Below, one piece after another: positions 1 to 8,273 of a DNA stretch of 64,000 bases; position 1 is the first letter of the stretch, and each line of letters begins with the position of its first letter. The stretch covers positions 2,138,734-2,202,733 of the forward strand of contig JABAQM010000001.1 of assembly GCA_019187105.1 (NCBI GenBank), given 5' to 3'. Source of the DNA: Fimbriimonadaceae bacterium. GTDB lineage: Bacteria > Armatimonadota > Fimbriimonadia > Fimbriimonadales > Fimbriimonadaceae. The notes below the pieces were generated by a model that was given only the letters and a program-made list of their open reading frames with translations, was not told the DNA's origin and did not search any database. The translations under genes were made by a program, and so were the position numbers.

Positions 1-2
1 GC

Positions 3-2891
3 GGTGAGGCATTGGACGATCTGTTGCCGGAGACGTTTGCCATCGTTCGCGAGGTGAGCCGCCGTACCCTCGGGATGCGGCAGTTCGACGTCCAGTTGCT
101 GGGCAGCATGGTTCTGCACCAGGGACGGATCTCCGAAATGAAGACTGGCGAAGGCAAGACGCTTGTCGCCGTTGCAGCGATGGTCCTCAATGCCTTAAGC
201 GGCCACGGCGCCCACCTCGTGACGGTCAATGACTACCTGGCCCGTCGCGACGCGGTCTGGATGGGACCGATCTACCACTTCATGGGCCTTACCGTTGGCA
301 TCATCCAAGGCCAGGGCGCCGATTCGGATGAGCTCGGTGGCAGTTACCGATATGCACCAGGTGCTCTCCACGACGACCCGCGCTACCTGAACCTCGTACC
401 CTGCAGTCGGCGCGAGGCATACGAGTGCGACATCACCTACGGCACCAACCACGAGTTCGGGTTCGACTATCTGCGAGACAACATGGCGTTCGACAAGGAC
501 GACCTCGTGATGACCGAGCTGCACTACGCCATCATCGACGAGGTCGACTCGATTCTGATCGACGAAGCTCGTACGCCTCACATCATCAGCGGCCCTTCGA
601 TGGAGGATGTTTCGGTTTACAAGGAAGTCGACAAGGTCGTGCGCACCATGAAGGAGGAGATCCACTACACCTCCGACAAGAAGAACCACCAAGCAAGCCT
701 TACCGAAGAAGGCATGGACTATGTGGAGCAGCAGATGTCGATCGACAACATCGCGAGCGACCCCAAGATCTTTCACCACGTGAACGCCTCGGTCAAGGCG
801 TATGCGATCTTCCAGAAGGACGTCGACTACGTCGTTCGCAACAACGAAGTCGTGATCGTCGACGAGAACACGGGCCGGATGATGTTCGGTCGCCGATACT
901 CGGACGGCCTTCACCAGGCGCTTGAGGCAAAGGAAGGGGTACCCGTCCAACGCGAAAGCCAAACGGTGGCGGTCATCACGTTCCAGAACCTCTTCCGCCT
1001 CTACGAAAAGCTTGCGGGAATGACCGGTACGGCCAAGACCGAGGAAGACGAATTCAGAAAGATCTATGGCCTGGACGTCGTCACGATTCCGACCCATCGG
1101 CCGATGATCCGAACGGACAACGAGGACACGGTCTACAAATCGATGGATGCCAAGTTCCGTGGCATCGCGCGCGAGATCATGCGCCTGTACACCAAGCAGC
1201 AGCCGGTGCTGGTTGGAACGAGATCGATCGAAATGTCGGAGATGGTCTCCCACCAGCTGTCGGCCGATATGCTGCAGCGATTGCTCCTGGCCGATCGCCT
1301 ATTCGAGATCAAGGAGACGGGCAAGGACTTCTCAAAAGACATCCGGAAGGAGATCGATGCGATCGTCACCCAGCCGCTGACCGAGATCAATCGCCAGGCG
1401 CTCTCCCAACTTCTTTCCCAGTGCGATTTGCCCGGCGACCCCTTCGCCAAGGTCCACTATGATTGGTACCTGTCGAAGTATCAAATCCCGGCCGAGAACG
1501 AGACTTACCTGGATGAGGCGCTCCGGCACGGCATCCCGCACAACATTCTCAACGCGAAATTCCACGAGCGGGAAGCTCTGATCATTGCCGAAGCCGGTAG
1601 AAAGGGCGCGGTGACGATCGCCACCAACATGGCCGGCCGCGGCGTCGACATCTTGCTCGGTGGCCGTGTGGCAGACGAGCAAGTTGAGCGGTCTCGCGAC
1701 AGCTCCGGCGACGAGGCGTTTGAGAACTACCACGATTCCACCTTTGCGAGCTTCCGCCGTGGAGGGAAGGAGCGCGCTGCTCCGCCACTCCCCCTCGATA
1801 ACCAGGAGCGGGCGGGTCTGGCTGAGCAAGTACGCGCGCTTGGCGGCCTCTATATCTTGGGCACCGAGCGGCACGAGAGCCGCCGAATCGACAACCAGCT
1901 TCGCGGTCGCGCAGGCCGACAAGGAGATCCGGGCGAATCGAAGTTCTTTGTCTCACTGGAAGATCAGCTCTGGAAGATCTTCAACGCGAAGATGCTCGAG
2001 AATCCGTTGCTGAAGGGTTGGCCGCCGCTCGAAGAAGTCAAAGCGGGCTTTCTCACAAAGATGATCCTGAAGACGCAGGAGCGTATCGAAAACCACTTCT
2101 TCGAGGCTAGAAAGCACGTTCTGGAGTACGACGACGTTCTCAACAGCCAGCGCGAGCACATTTATGGGATGCGTCGGGACCTGCTGCTCGGGATCGCGAA
2201 CCCTCGCCAGTATCTGATCCAGGGCATCGATGAAGTCATCGAGGAGGCCGTCAACACGTCATGGGGCCACGATGAGGGCGGAGCGCCGATCTTCGAAGAT
2301 ACCGAGCTTTACAACTCGGTCAACGAGATCTTCCCGCTGATCGACTACGCGACCATTCAGGATCTGGAGAAGTTCGATCCAGGTCCCGAGCTCATCGAGG
2401 AGCTGCAGCGGCTCGCGCACCAGGCTTACAAGGACAAGACTGAGTCACTCGGGGAGGACCTGATGACCAAGGTCGAGCAGCAGGTCATGCTCCGCGCCGT
2501 CAACGACCAGTGGATGGACCACCTCCAGGTCGTGGAGTACATCCGTGAAGGCATTGGCTTACGCGGCTACGGGCAAGTCGACCCACTGGTGGCCTACAAG
2601 CGTGAAACGTTCGAGCTGTTTGAGCAGACGCAGCGCCGGATTCGCGACCAAGCCGTCCGAATGATCTTCCGAGCACAGGTGCGCGCCGATGCGCCGCAGG
2701 CTGAAGAGGAGCCTGAAGTGCAGATGATGCGGATGGATGAGGCGCCTGCTTCGAACGGATCGGCAAACGGTGAGTTTCCTTCCGGGATCGACCCAACCCG
2801 GGTCGGCCGCAACGATCCGTGTCCTTGTGGCAGCGGCAAGAAGTTCAAGTCCTGCCACTATCCACTGCTTCGCGCCCAGGGCGTGATCTAG
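3..2891 (+). CDS. secA: SecA preprotein translocase ATPase (5' end outside window)
   Basis: SecA is the cytoplasmic motor that drives preproteins through SecYEG. The reading frame is open to the left edge, and the first residues (GEALDDLLPETFAIVREVS) already match the internal SecA N-domain, so the true start lies upstream; the TTG at 12 is not the start. Visible: helicase motif I EMKTGEGKT (near 135-160), DEVDSILIDEARTP (near 540-580), the motif-VI region with QLRGRAGRQGDPGES (near 1900-1940), and a C-terminal zinc-binding SEC-C motif DPCPCGSGKKFKSCH (2810-2862). Two inserts stand out relative to the E. coli protein: about 25 residues near 320-400 and about 85 residues near 1260-1530, the latter between VSHQLS and GIPHNILNAKF in the second nucleotide-binding domain. 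Confidence 0.97.
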   Translation, partial: GEALDDLLPETFAIVREVSRRTLGMRQFDVQLLGSMVLHQGRISEMKTGEGKTLVAVAAMVLNALSGHGAHLVTVNDYLARRDAVWMGPIYHFMGLTVGIIQGQGADSDELGGSYRYAPGALHDDPRYLNLVPCSRREAYECDITYGTNHEFGFDYLRDNMAFDKDDLVMTELHYAIIDEVDSILIDEARTPHIISGPSMEDVSVYKEVDKVVRTMKEEIHYTSDKKNHQASLTEEGMDYVEQQMSIDNIASDPKIFHHVNASVKAYAIFQKDVDYVVRNNEVVIVDENTGRMMFGRRYSDGLHQALEAKEGVPVQRESQTVAVITFQNLFRLYEKLAGMTGTAKTEEDEFRKIYGLDVVTIPTHRPMIRTDNEDTVYKSMDAKFRGIAREIMRLYTKQQPVLVGTRSIEMSEMVSHQLSADMLQRLLLADRLFEIKETGKDFSKDIRKEIDAIVTQPLTEINRQALSQLLSQCDLPGDPFAKVHYDWYLSKYQIPAENETYLDEALRHGIPHNILNAKFHEREALIIAEAGRKGAVTIATNMAGRGVDILLGGRVADEQVERSRDSSGDEAFENYHDSTFASFRRGGKERAAPPLPLDNQERAGLAEQVRALGGLYILGTERHESRRIDNQLRGRAGRQGDPGESKFFVSLEDQLWKIFNAKMLENPLLKGWPPLEEVKAGFLTKMILKTQERIENHFFEARKHVLEYDDVLNSQREHIYGMRRDLLLGIANPRQYLIQGIDEVIEEAVNTSWGHDEGGAPIFEDTELYNSVNEIFPLIDYATIQDLEKFDPGPELIEELQRLAHQAYKDKTESLGEDLMTKVEQQVMLRAVNDQWMDHLQVVEYIREGIGLRGYGQVDPLVAYKRETFELFEQTQRRIRDQAVRMIFRAQVRADAPQAEEEPEVQMMRMDEAPASNGSANGEFPSGIDPTRVGRNDPCPCGSGKKFKSCHYPLLRAQGVI

Positions 2892-2908
2892 AGCGAAGGC
2901 TTCCTCGG

Positions 2909-2934
2909 GAACAGGGCTCCCCCGAGCCCTGTTC
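2909..2934. terminator. Hairpin between convergent secA and rfbB
   Basis: A perfect 10-bp stem GAACAGGGCT / AGCCCTGTTC with a 6-base loop lies between the two converging genes. No T-tract follows on either strand, so intrinsic termination is plausible but not certain; it could serve both directions. Confidence 0.5.
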
Positions 2935-2967
2935 TCCAGGTTCCAGAGTGTCGATCTCTGACCGCCC

Positions 2968-3996
2968 TTAGAGGTCTTCTCCCAGGGAAGGGCCGTAGAA
3001 GGCGCGGATGAACTCCTGGTAGTCGGGACGGTCAACGATCGGCCGCCACCAGGATTCGTTGTCTCTGTACCAACGGATGGTCTCGCGCAGCCCGGCTTCG
3101 AAGGGAACGGATGGCGACCAGCCGAGCGATCGCAGCTTTGAGGTGGTCATCGAATAACGCTGGTCGTGCGCACCCTTGCGGGGATCCGGGATGAATCTAA
3201 CGAAGCTGTCGTCCCTGCCCAATTCATCCAACAAAATGGCGACAACCTCACGATTGCGCCGTTCGTTGTCGTCGCCGACGTTGTAAACCTCGCCGTCGGT
3301 TCCGCGGAGCAGAGCGGTCCAAACTCCAGCGGCATGGTCGCTAGCGTGCATCCACTCTCTCACCTGGTTCCCCTCGCCATAGACGGGCACCTTCTTGCTA
3401 TCGATGAGCCGTGTGATGAAGAAGGGAATCAGCTTTTCCGGAAACTGGTACGGCCCGTACGTGTTGCCACCCCGGGTTACCACCGACGGGGATCGAAAGG
3501 CCTTGACATAGGCCCGCACCATCAGATCGCCGCCGGCCTTGCTTGCGCTATACGGTGTGTTTGGCTCAAGCGGACTGCTTTCTGAAAACTCGCCCTCCGA
3601 AATGGATCCGTAGACCTCATCGGTGGAAACATGTACGAACCGCTCAAGCCCATGTTTCTTCGTGGCTTCGAGCAGCACCTGCACACCGAGCACGTTGCTG
3701 GCGATAAACCCACCTGATTCCAGGAGGGAGCGGTCGTTATGGGTTTCCGCCGCAAAGTTAACGATATGGGTGGTCCGGTGCTCCCTAACGACGCGATCTA
3801 CGGTGGTGTGGTCCTGGATGCGACCCTCCACAAACTGGATGCGACCGCTCTCGATCAAGTCTTGGATCGTGGAGATGTGGCCGGCATAGGTCAGCGCGTC
3901 CAGCACGCAGATCTCAGCTGCTGAATCCTTTTCGAGGGCCAAGCGAACAAAGTTGGAGCCGATAAAACCAGCCGCGCCGGTAACCAGGAGCCTCAT
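2968..3996 (-). CDS. rfbB: dTDP-glucose 4,6-dehydratase
   Basis: Short-chain dehydrogenase/reductase of the RmlB type that converts dTDP-glucose to dTDP-4-keto-6-deoxyglucose for deoxysugar synthesis. Visible: N-terminal NAD loop TGAAGFIG (residues 6-13), FAAETHNDRS (81-90, family FAAESHVDRS), the TDE triad (125-127) and the catalytic Y149xxxK153 in YSASK. Length 342 is normal. Its ATG overlaps the stop of the upstream epimerase-like gene as ATGA (3993-3996), so the two are translationally coupled. The location beside the exosortase/EpsI pair suggests a role in surface polysaccharide or glycan synthesis. No rmlA or rmlD is seen here. Confidence 0.93.
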   Translation of the reverse strand: MRLLVTGAAGFIGSNFVRLALEKDSAAEICVLDALTYAGHISTIQDLIESGRIQFVEGRIQDHTTVDRVVREHRTTHIVNFAAETHNDRSLLESGGFIASNVLGVQVLLEATKKHGLERFVHVSTDEVYGSISEGEFSESSPLEPNTPYSASKAGGDLMVRAYVKAFRSPSVVTRGGNTYGPYQFPEKLIPFFITRLIDSKKVPVYGEGNQVREWMHASDHAAGVWTALLRGTDGEVYNVGDDNERRNREVVAILLDELGRDDSFVRFIPDPRKGAHDQRYSMTTSKLRSLGWSPSVPFEAGLRETIRWYRDNESWWRPIVDRPDYQEFIRAFYGPSLGEDL

Positions 3997-4454
3997 AGCT
4001 TAAATGGGGAGTTGTCGTCGGATTCGTGGCGGATTTCGTCGACTTCTTCCTTCTTTCCCCAGCCGGCATAGAGCCGGTCGGGAAAATTCACCACGAAGGC
4101 GTCGCTCTCCCCTACATTCCGATACGCATGGACCACACCGGGCGGCACGAAAACCACCGCCGGATTCGTTTCTCCCACCTCCAAAACCAACTTCCTGGCT
4201 TCTTGCCCGGGCCGGTTCTCCCAGAGGTGCAGCTCAAAGCGCCCAGAAAGGAAGGCAAATCCATCGGTCTGGTGGCGATGTTCGTGGGGACCTCGGGCAA
4301 CACCCGGCTTGGTCATGCTGATATAGGCCATCGTCGGTTCAAAACCGGGCGGCAGTTCGTCGTCCCGGAAGAGCTCGATCAGCCAGCCGCGGGGGTCCTC
4401 ATGGCGCCTAAGAGGTACGACGATAACGCCTTCGATCACGGCTGCGGAATTCAC
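3993..4454 (-). CDS. Cupin protein of the dTDP-4-dehydrorhamnose 3,5-epimerase family
   Basis: 153-residue RmlC-fold protein. It shows DPRGWLIELF (20-29) and the cupin histidine cluster ARGPHEHRHQTDGF (53-66), where true RmlC has RGLHxQ, followed by PPGVVHAYRN. The short length and altered motif fit the broader RmlC/WxcM-like group, so either an epimerase or a ketoisomerase acting on the rfbB product is likely. The start is GTG at 4454; no Shine-Dalgarno is seen but a TAGACT hexamer ends 12 nt upstream. It forms an operon with rfbB through a 4-nt overlap. Confidence 0.8.
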   Translation of the reverse strand: MNSAAVIEGVIVVPLRRHEDPRGWLIELFRDDELPPGFEPTMAYISMTKPGVARGPHEHRHQTDGFAFLSGRFELHLWENRPGQEARKLVLEVGETNPAVVFVPPGVVHAYRNVGESDAFVVNFPDRLYAGWGKKEEVDEIRHESDDNSPFKL

Positions 4455-4466
4455 GGGAGCCCGGTG

Positions 4467-4472
4467 AGTCTA
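4467..4472 (-). promoter_or_regulatory. Candidate -10 element of the epimerase-rfbB operon
   Basis: TAGACT on the minus strand, ending 12 nt before the GTG start. The same hexamer at the same spacing precedes the MFS gene (10272-10277). No clear -35 box. Confidence 0.35.
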
Positions 4473-4561
4473 CCTGCCGATTTTGGGAATCAAATCGGGA
4501 ATTTAGGCGTTGAAAAGGAAGGCATCCGCAGCTGGTTTGGGCTGTGAGGGCCTTTGGGCGT

Positions 4562-4567
4562 TAAAAT
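4562..4567 (+). promoter_or_regulatory. Candidate -10 element of the exosortase gene
   Basis: TAAAAT ends 8 nt before the ATG at 4576, the arrangement expected for a leaderless transcript. The spacer also holds GGAG (4568-4571), so a conventional ribosome binding site cannot be excluded. Confidence 0.4.
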
Positions 4568-4575
4568 GGAGCGAT

Positions 4576-5469
4576 ATGGAAACGACGACTAGCGTTGCGC
4601 AACCCACCAGGGGCATTGACGCCATTCTGGACGGTTTGCGGAATGCGACCAAGTCCCCGGCATTCATTCCTGGCGTCGTCGTTGCGGTGGCTATCGCCGT
4701 AACGTTCCAATCGCTGTTCAAGCTACTTCCCAATATTTATAACAGCCCGGACGGCTATTACTCGCACGGATGGCTGGTACCGCTGATTTCGGCGTTCATC
4801 GTCTACAAGCGCTGGGACAAGCTCAGAGAGATTCCGGTCAAGCCGGGCTATCTCGCGGCAATACCCCTCATTGGCGTGTTGTGGGTCATGCGTCCGGCCC
4901 ATGTCATCGAGTTCCAAATTGCCTTATCCCTCGGGCTGATCCTCGTTTTGCTGTTCGGGGCGTGGTTCGTGGCGGGCTTCCGGTGGATGCTTGGGCTGTC
5001 GCCGGCGATCCTGTATCTGGCGTTCGGATTGCCGCTTTGGACGATGGCGATCGACAATTACACGAATCCGCTGCAGATTTATTCGACCAAGGTTGCCTTC
5101 AAGATCCTTCAGCTCACCGGTTTCGAGCCGATGTACGAAGGCAACACGATCATCAATCTGAATCACTTTACGCTGGACGTCGGCGTACCATGCAGCGGCC
5201 TCAAACTGCTGCTTGCGGTTACGGCGTTCACGTTCCTGTTCGTGCTCATCGCTCGACTTCGCTGGTGGGGGAACGCGCTCATGATCGTTCTCGTGCTCCC
5301 GCTCTGCCTGGCCATTAACGGTCTTCGTATTGCGATGATCGGCATGGTCGGCGACATTTGGGGCAGCGACGCCGGCAATACGTTCCACGACTACAGCGGA
5401 TATATCACGCTGATCATCTGTTTCTTGATTCTGTTTAGAATCGCAAAGTGGCTAGGATGGAAGGACTAA
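4576..5469 (+). CDS. Exosortase (transmembrane transpeptidase)
   Basis: Exosortases are inner-membrane cysteine proteases that process proteins carrying PEP-CTERM-like C-terminal signals, usually in exopolysaccharide-producing diderms. From the ATG at 4576 the protein has 297 residues with about eight hydrophobic segments. The family signature is clear: YYSHGWLVPLISAF (61-74), catalytic Cys206 in GVPCSGLK, Arg251 in NGLRI and His271 in FHDYSGY. A TTG start at 4510 would add a non-hydrophobic 22-residue leader with no family counterpart, so the ATG is preferred. The 3' end overlaps epsI. No substrate with a recognisable PEP-CTERM tail occurs in this window. Confidence 0.93.
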   Translation: METTTSVAQPTRGIDAILDGLRNATKSPAFIPGVVVAVAIAVTFQSLFKLLPNIYNSPDGYYSHGWLVPLISAFIVYKRWDKLREIPVKPGYLAAIPLIGVLWVMRPAHVIEFQIALSLGLILVLLFGAWFVAGFRWMLGLSPAILYLAFGLPLWTMAIDNYTNPLQIYSTKVAFKILQLTGFEPMYEGNTIINLNHFTLDVGVPCSGLKLLLAVTAFTFLFVLIARLRWWGNALMIVLVLPLCLAINGLRIAMIGMVGDIWGSDAGNTFHDYSGYITLIICFLILFRIAKWLGWKD

Positions 5470-6113
5470 CTCTTCGTTCATACATTTTCGGCGGCATCGT
5501 CTTGGTCGCCGGTCTCGCAATCACGCTGACGCCGAAACCTGCGCCAGACAAAAAGGACGAGCCTTGGATGGAGCAGCACTTGCCCATTCAGTTCGGCACG
5601 TATTCCTTCATGCCGGCAAACCAGGGTGCGATGCAAAGCTATCGAATGGAGCAGCGAACGTACGACATTCTGCAGCCGTTCGGCATCGTTTGCCGCCGGT
5701 ATGCGAGCGGGCGCTTCGTTTATGACGCAACCGTGATCGCAAGCCAGAGCGACGACAGCTTCCACGATCCGCGGGTTTGCTTCAGCGCCCAGGGTTGGGA
5801 GCTCGGCCCGATGGAAGAGGTTCAGATTCCAACGAAGACTCGCGGCACTGTGCGGGCGACGATGACCACCATGACGGGCAAGGAACGCAACAAGGTTGCC
5901 GCCTTCGTGTACAAGACCGACAAAGGCTTCTATGCGAGCACCTCTGAGATCAAATGGGCGATGCTGCTCGAATCGATGAAAGGTGGCAAGAAGCTGAACG
6001 GCGTTTTCTATCGCTTCATTCCGGAATACTCCGGCGCCACCAAGGAGCAACTCGCCAAGTTCATCGGCGAGTATCTCGATGCCGCAGCTTCAACGAGCAA
6101 CAACTACTTCTAG
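5457..6113 (+). CDS. epsI: EpsI-family exosortase-associated protein (DUF3485)
   Basis: About 218 residues with one N-terminal hydrophobic segment (roughly residues 7-25) followed by a soluble extracytoplasmic domain. The stretch FHDPRVCFSAQGWEL matches the EpsI/DUF3485 signature, in which a conserved Cys sits in an HxPxxCxxxxGW context. EpsI domains are found fused to or beside exosortases and are thought to act in the same sorting or EPS pathway. The start is ATG 5457 or GTG 5448; both overlap the exosortase 3' end, so the genes form an operon. Confidence 0.85.
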   Translation: MEGLTLRSYIFGGIVLVAGLAITLTPKPAPDKKDEPWMEQHLPIQFGTYSFMPANQGAMQSYRMEQRTYDILQPFGIVCRRYASGRFVYDATVIASQSDDSFHDPRVCFSAQGWELGPMEEVQIPTKTRGTVRATMTTMTGKERNKVAAFVYKTDKGFYASTSEIKWAMLLESMKGGKKLNGVFYRFIPEYSGATKEQLAKFIGEYLDAAASTSNNYF

Positions 6114-6162
6114 TCCGAGAACCGAAGGTCCCTCATAAAATTCAAACGGGCGACCGGTAACG

Positions 6163-6168
6163 TATAGC
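6163..6168 (+). promoter_or_regulatory. Candidate -10 element of the two-component operon
   Basis: TATAGC ends 6 nt before the GTG at 6175. It deviates at the last base from TANNNT. No Shine-Dalgarno is visible before this start. Confidence 0.3.
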
Positions 6169-6174
6169 CGTACC

Positions 6175-6849
6175 GTGCGGATATTGGTTGTCGAAGACGA
6201 TGCGGTGCTCGGCGAGCAGCTTGTCAAGTCTCTCACCAGGGAGGGCTTTCGCGTGGATTGGGCCAAGGACGGGGAGGAGGGCGTTGATCGTGCCATCCTC
6301 CATCCGTACTCGCTTGTCCTGCTCGACGTCATGTTGCCGAAGCTGAACGGGTTCGAGGTCTGCCGCTCCTTGCGCCAAGTCCAGGTCGACATGCCGATTC
6401 TCATGCTGACGGCCCGGGATGAGGTCAGCGACAAGGTCACAGGGCTTGACGCCGGCGCGGACGATTATCTGGCGAAGCCTTTCGCCTTCCCTGAGCTCAT
6501 GGCGCGCATTCGGGCGCTGACCCGGCGTTCCAGCGTCAGCAAATCGGCGGTGTTGCAGGTTGCCGACCTCGAGATCAGCACTATCGATCAGTCGGTCAAG
6601 CGGGCCGGAGAGCTCGTGCACCTGACCCCGCGCGAATACTCGCTGCTGGTGGCGCTGGCCCAGAACCGAGGACGGGTTCTCTCTCGCGAGGTCATCTTGG
6701 AGCGCGTCTGGGGCGACGACCAAAGCCTGTCAAACACGGTGAACTTCCACGTGACCAGCCTGCGCAAGAAGATCGATAGCGACCGTGCGGGCAGCCTGAT
6801 CGAGACCGTCCACGGCTTTGGCTACCGCATACCGGAGGCCGGGCCTTGA
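6175..6849 (+). CDS. OmpR-family DNA-binding response regulator
   Basis: 224 residues. The receiver domain (1-115) has the acidic pair in VVEDDA, phosphoacceptor Asp51 in LLDVMLP and Lys101 in LAKPF. The C-terminal winged helix (about 130-222) ends with HGFGYRI, typical of OmpR/PhoB proteins. It is coupled to the histidine kinase through a TTGA overlap (6846-6849). The following gene encodes a Spy/CpxP-like periplasmic protein, so the system may sense envelope stress or metals; that link is inference from gene order. Confidence 0.94.
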   Translation: MRILVVEDDAVLGEQLVKSLTREGFRVDWAKDGEEGVDRAILHPYSLVLLDVMLPKLNGFEVCRSLRQVQVDMPILMLTARDEVSDKVTGLDAGADDYLAKPFAFPELMARIRALTRRSSVSKSAVLQVADLEISTIDQSVKRAGELVHLTPREYSLLVALAQNRGRVLSREVILERVWGDDQSLSNTVNFHVTSLRKKIDSDRAGSLIETVHGFGYRIPEAGP

Positions 6850-8231
6850 CGTGGAACTATCGAACCCGGCTAACGGTGGTCAATGCGGCCACCATGGCTG
6901 CGGTGCTGCTTACCGGAGGCGGCTTGCTGCACCTGGTTACCCACCGTCTGGGAATGGAATCCATCGACCGGGATCTCTTGCAGCGGGCCCGCCGTCCACC
7001 CGGGCCAGGGCATGCAGGCCCCGGTGATCACCGGCAGCCTATCTTTCCGCCCCCTGGCGATCGCCTGCGTCCGCGGCTGTTTCATCCCGATGGGCGTCCT
7101 CTTCTCAGCCCGGAAGATCGTCCACTCGATCCCGCTGCGCTGCATCGAGGAAGTCTTCCGGCTTGGACCACGCCGGTTGTCGACGGCGAACAGATCCGGG
7201 TGATGACCTTTAGGGCCGAGAGCCCGCAGGGGCCGGCCGTCGGTCAGGTCGGGCGCCCATTGGCGGACTTCAACCACCTGCAACATGCTCAAGCGGTCAT
7301 CTTGCTCTGGATGATGCCGTTCGGCATCCTCGTCTCGGCCCTGGCCGGCGCGTACCTGGCTCGTCGGGCTACCGAACCGATCAAGGCAATGGCGGACGCG
7401 GCTCAGGCGATCGACGATGCCCATCTCGATCAGCGGCTACCGGTCGTTGGCGACGATGAGATGGCGCACCTTGGCAAAACGTTCAACGGCATGGTGGCAA
7501 GATTGGAACGCAGCTTCGCAGATCTCACCAGGTCGCTGGAAGACCAGAAGCGGTTCGTGGCCGACGCCTCCCATGAGTTGAAAACACCGCTGGCTCGCGC
7601 ACGCCTGGCAACCACGGCGGCCCTATCGCAAAGCGTTTCTGAGGCGGAGCTCCTGGAAGCGCTGCGTACCGCCGATGCCGGGATCGGATCCGTTACCCAG
7701 CTCGTTCATCAATTGCTCGACTTGGCGCGCTCGGAGCGGCCTGCGGATCAGTTCCGCGTGGCAGCAGACATTGGCGATGTGATCCGTGAAGTCCGTCGCG
7801 CTTATGGGGACGCGTGTGAGATCGAGATAGCCATTTCAGCAGCGCCGGCCACCGTACGGGCATCACGGGACGACCTCTCCCGGGCAGTTTCGAACCTTAT
7901 CGACAACGCGATGCGGTACGGGGATCCACCGGTGGAGATTTCGACCGTGCAGCGAAACGGCCAGATCGGCATTCGCGTTCGAGACCACGGCCCCGGCGTT
8001 GACCCAATCGATCTGCCGAACCTCGGCAAGCGGTTCTTCCGGCCCGATCAGGCGCGCAGCAGGTCATCCGGCGGCGCGGGACTGGGGCTTGCGATCGTCA
8101 AAGCGACGGCGGAGAAGTGGGGCGGCAATTTCGAAATCGGTCTCGCTTCGGGCGGAGGGCTCGAGGCCACCATCTTTCTTCCGATCGCAGCGTCGTCCTC
8201 ATCAAATCCAAATAGCGGCCCCATATCCTAA
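6846..8231 (+). CDS. Sensor histidine kinase (HAMP-HisKA-HATPase)
   Basis: 461-residue membrane kinase, the cognate sensor of the upstream regulator. Visible: transmembrane helix 1 (about 13-33), a proline- and arginine-rich periplasmic region (about 35-147), helix 2 (about 148-171), HAMP linker (172-225), H-box with His243 in ASHELKTPLAR, N-box NLIDNAMRYG, G1 RDHGPGVD and G2 GGAGLGLAIVKATAEKWGG. The start is a TTG overlapping the regulator stop; no better in-frame start is near. The short proline-rich sensor loop gives no clear ligand. Confidence 0.92.
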   Translation: MTWNYRTRLTVVNAATMAAVLLTGGGLLHLVTHRLGMESIDRDLLQRARRPPGPGHAGPGDHRQPIFPPPGDRLRPRLFHPDGRPLLSPEDRPLDPAALHRGSLPAWTTPVVDGEQIRVMTFRAESPQGPAVGQVGRPLADFNHLQHAQAVILLWMMPFGILVSALAGAYLARRATEPIKAMADAAQAIDDAHLDQRLPVVGDDEMAHLGKTFNGMVARLERSFADLTRSLEDQKRFVADASHELKTPLARARLATTAALSQSVSEAELLEALRTADAGIGSVTQLVHQLLDLARSERPADQFRVAADIGDVIREVRRAYGDACEIEIAISAAPATVRASRDDLSRAVSNLIDNAMRYGDPPVEISTVQRNGQIGIRVRDHGPGVDPIDLPNLGKRFFRPDQARSRSSGGAGLGLAIVKATAEKWGGNFEIGLASGGGLEATIFLPIAASSSSNPNSGPIS

Positions 8232-8273
8232 GTTCACGAAAGCCCTTTTTTGGCATTTCGAAGCGAGGAAAAG

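Noticed and set aside
195-1253. Open frame of 352 codons antisense to secA
   Set aside because: Same reason: composition-driven shadow of conserved SecA motifs; the product is Val/Asp/His-rich with no domain.
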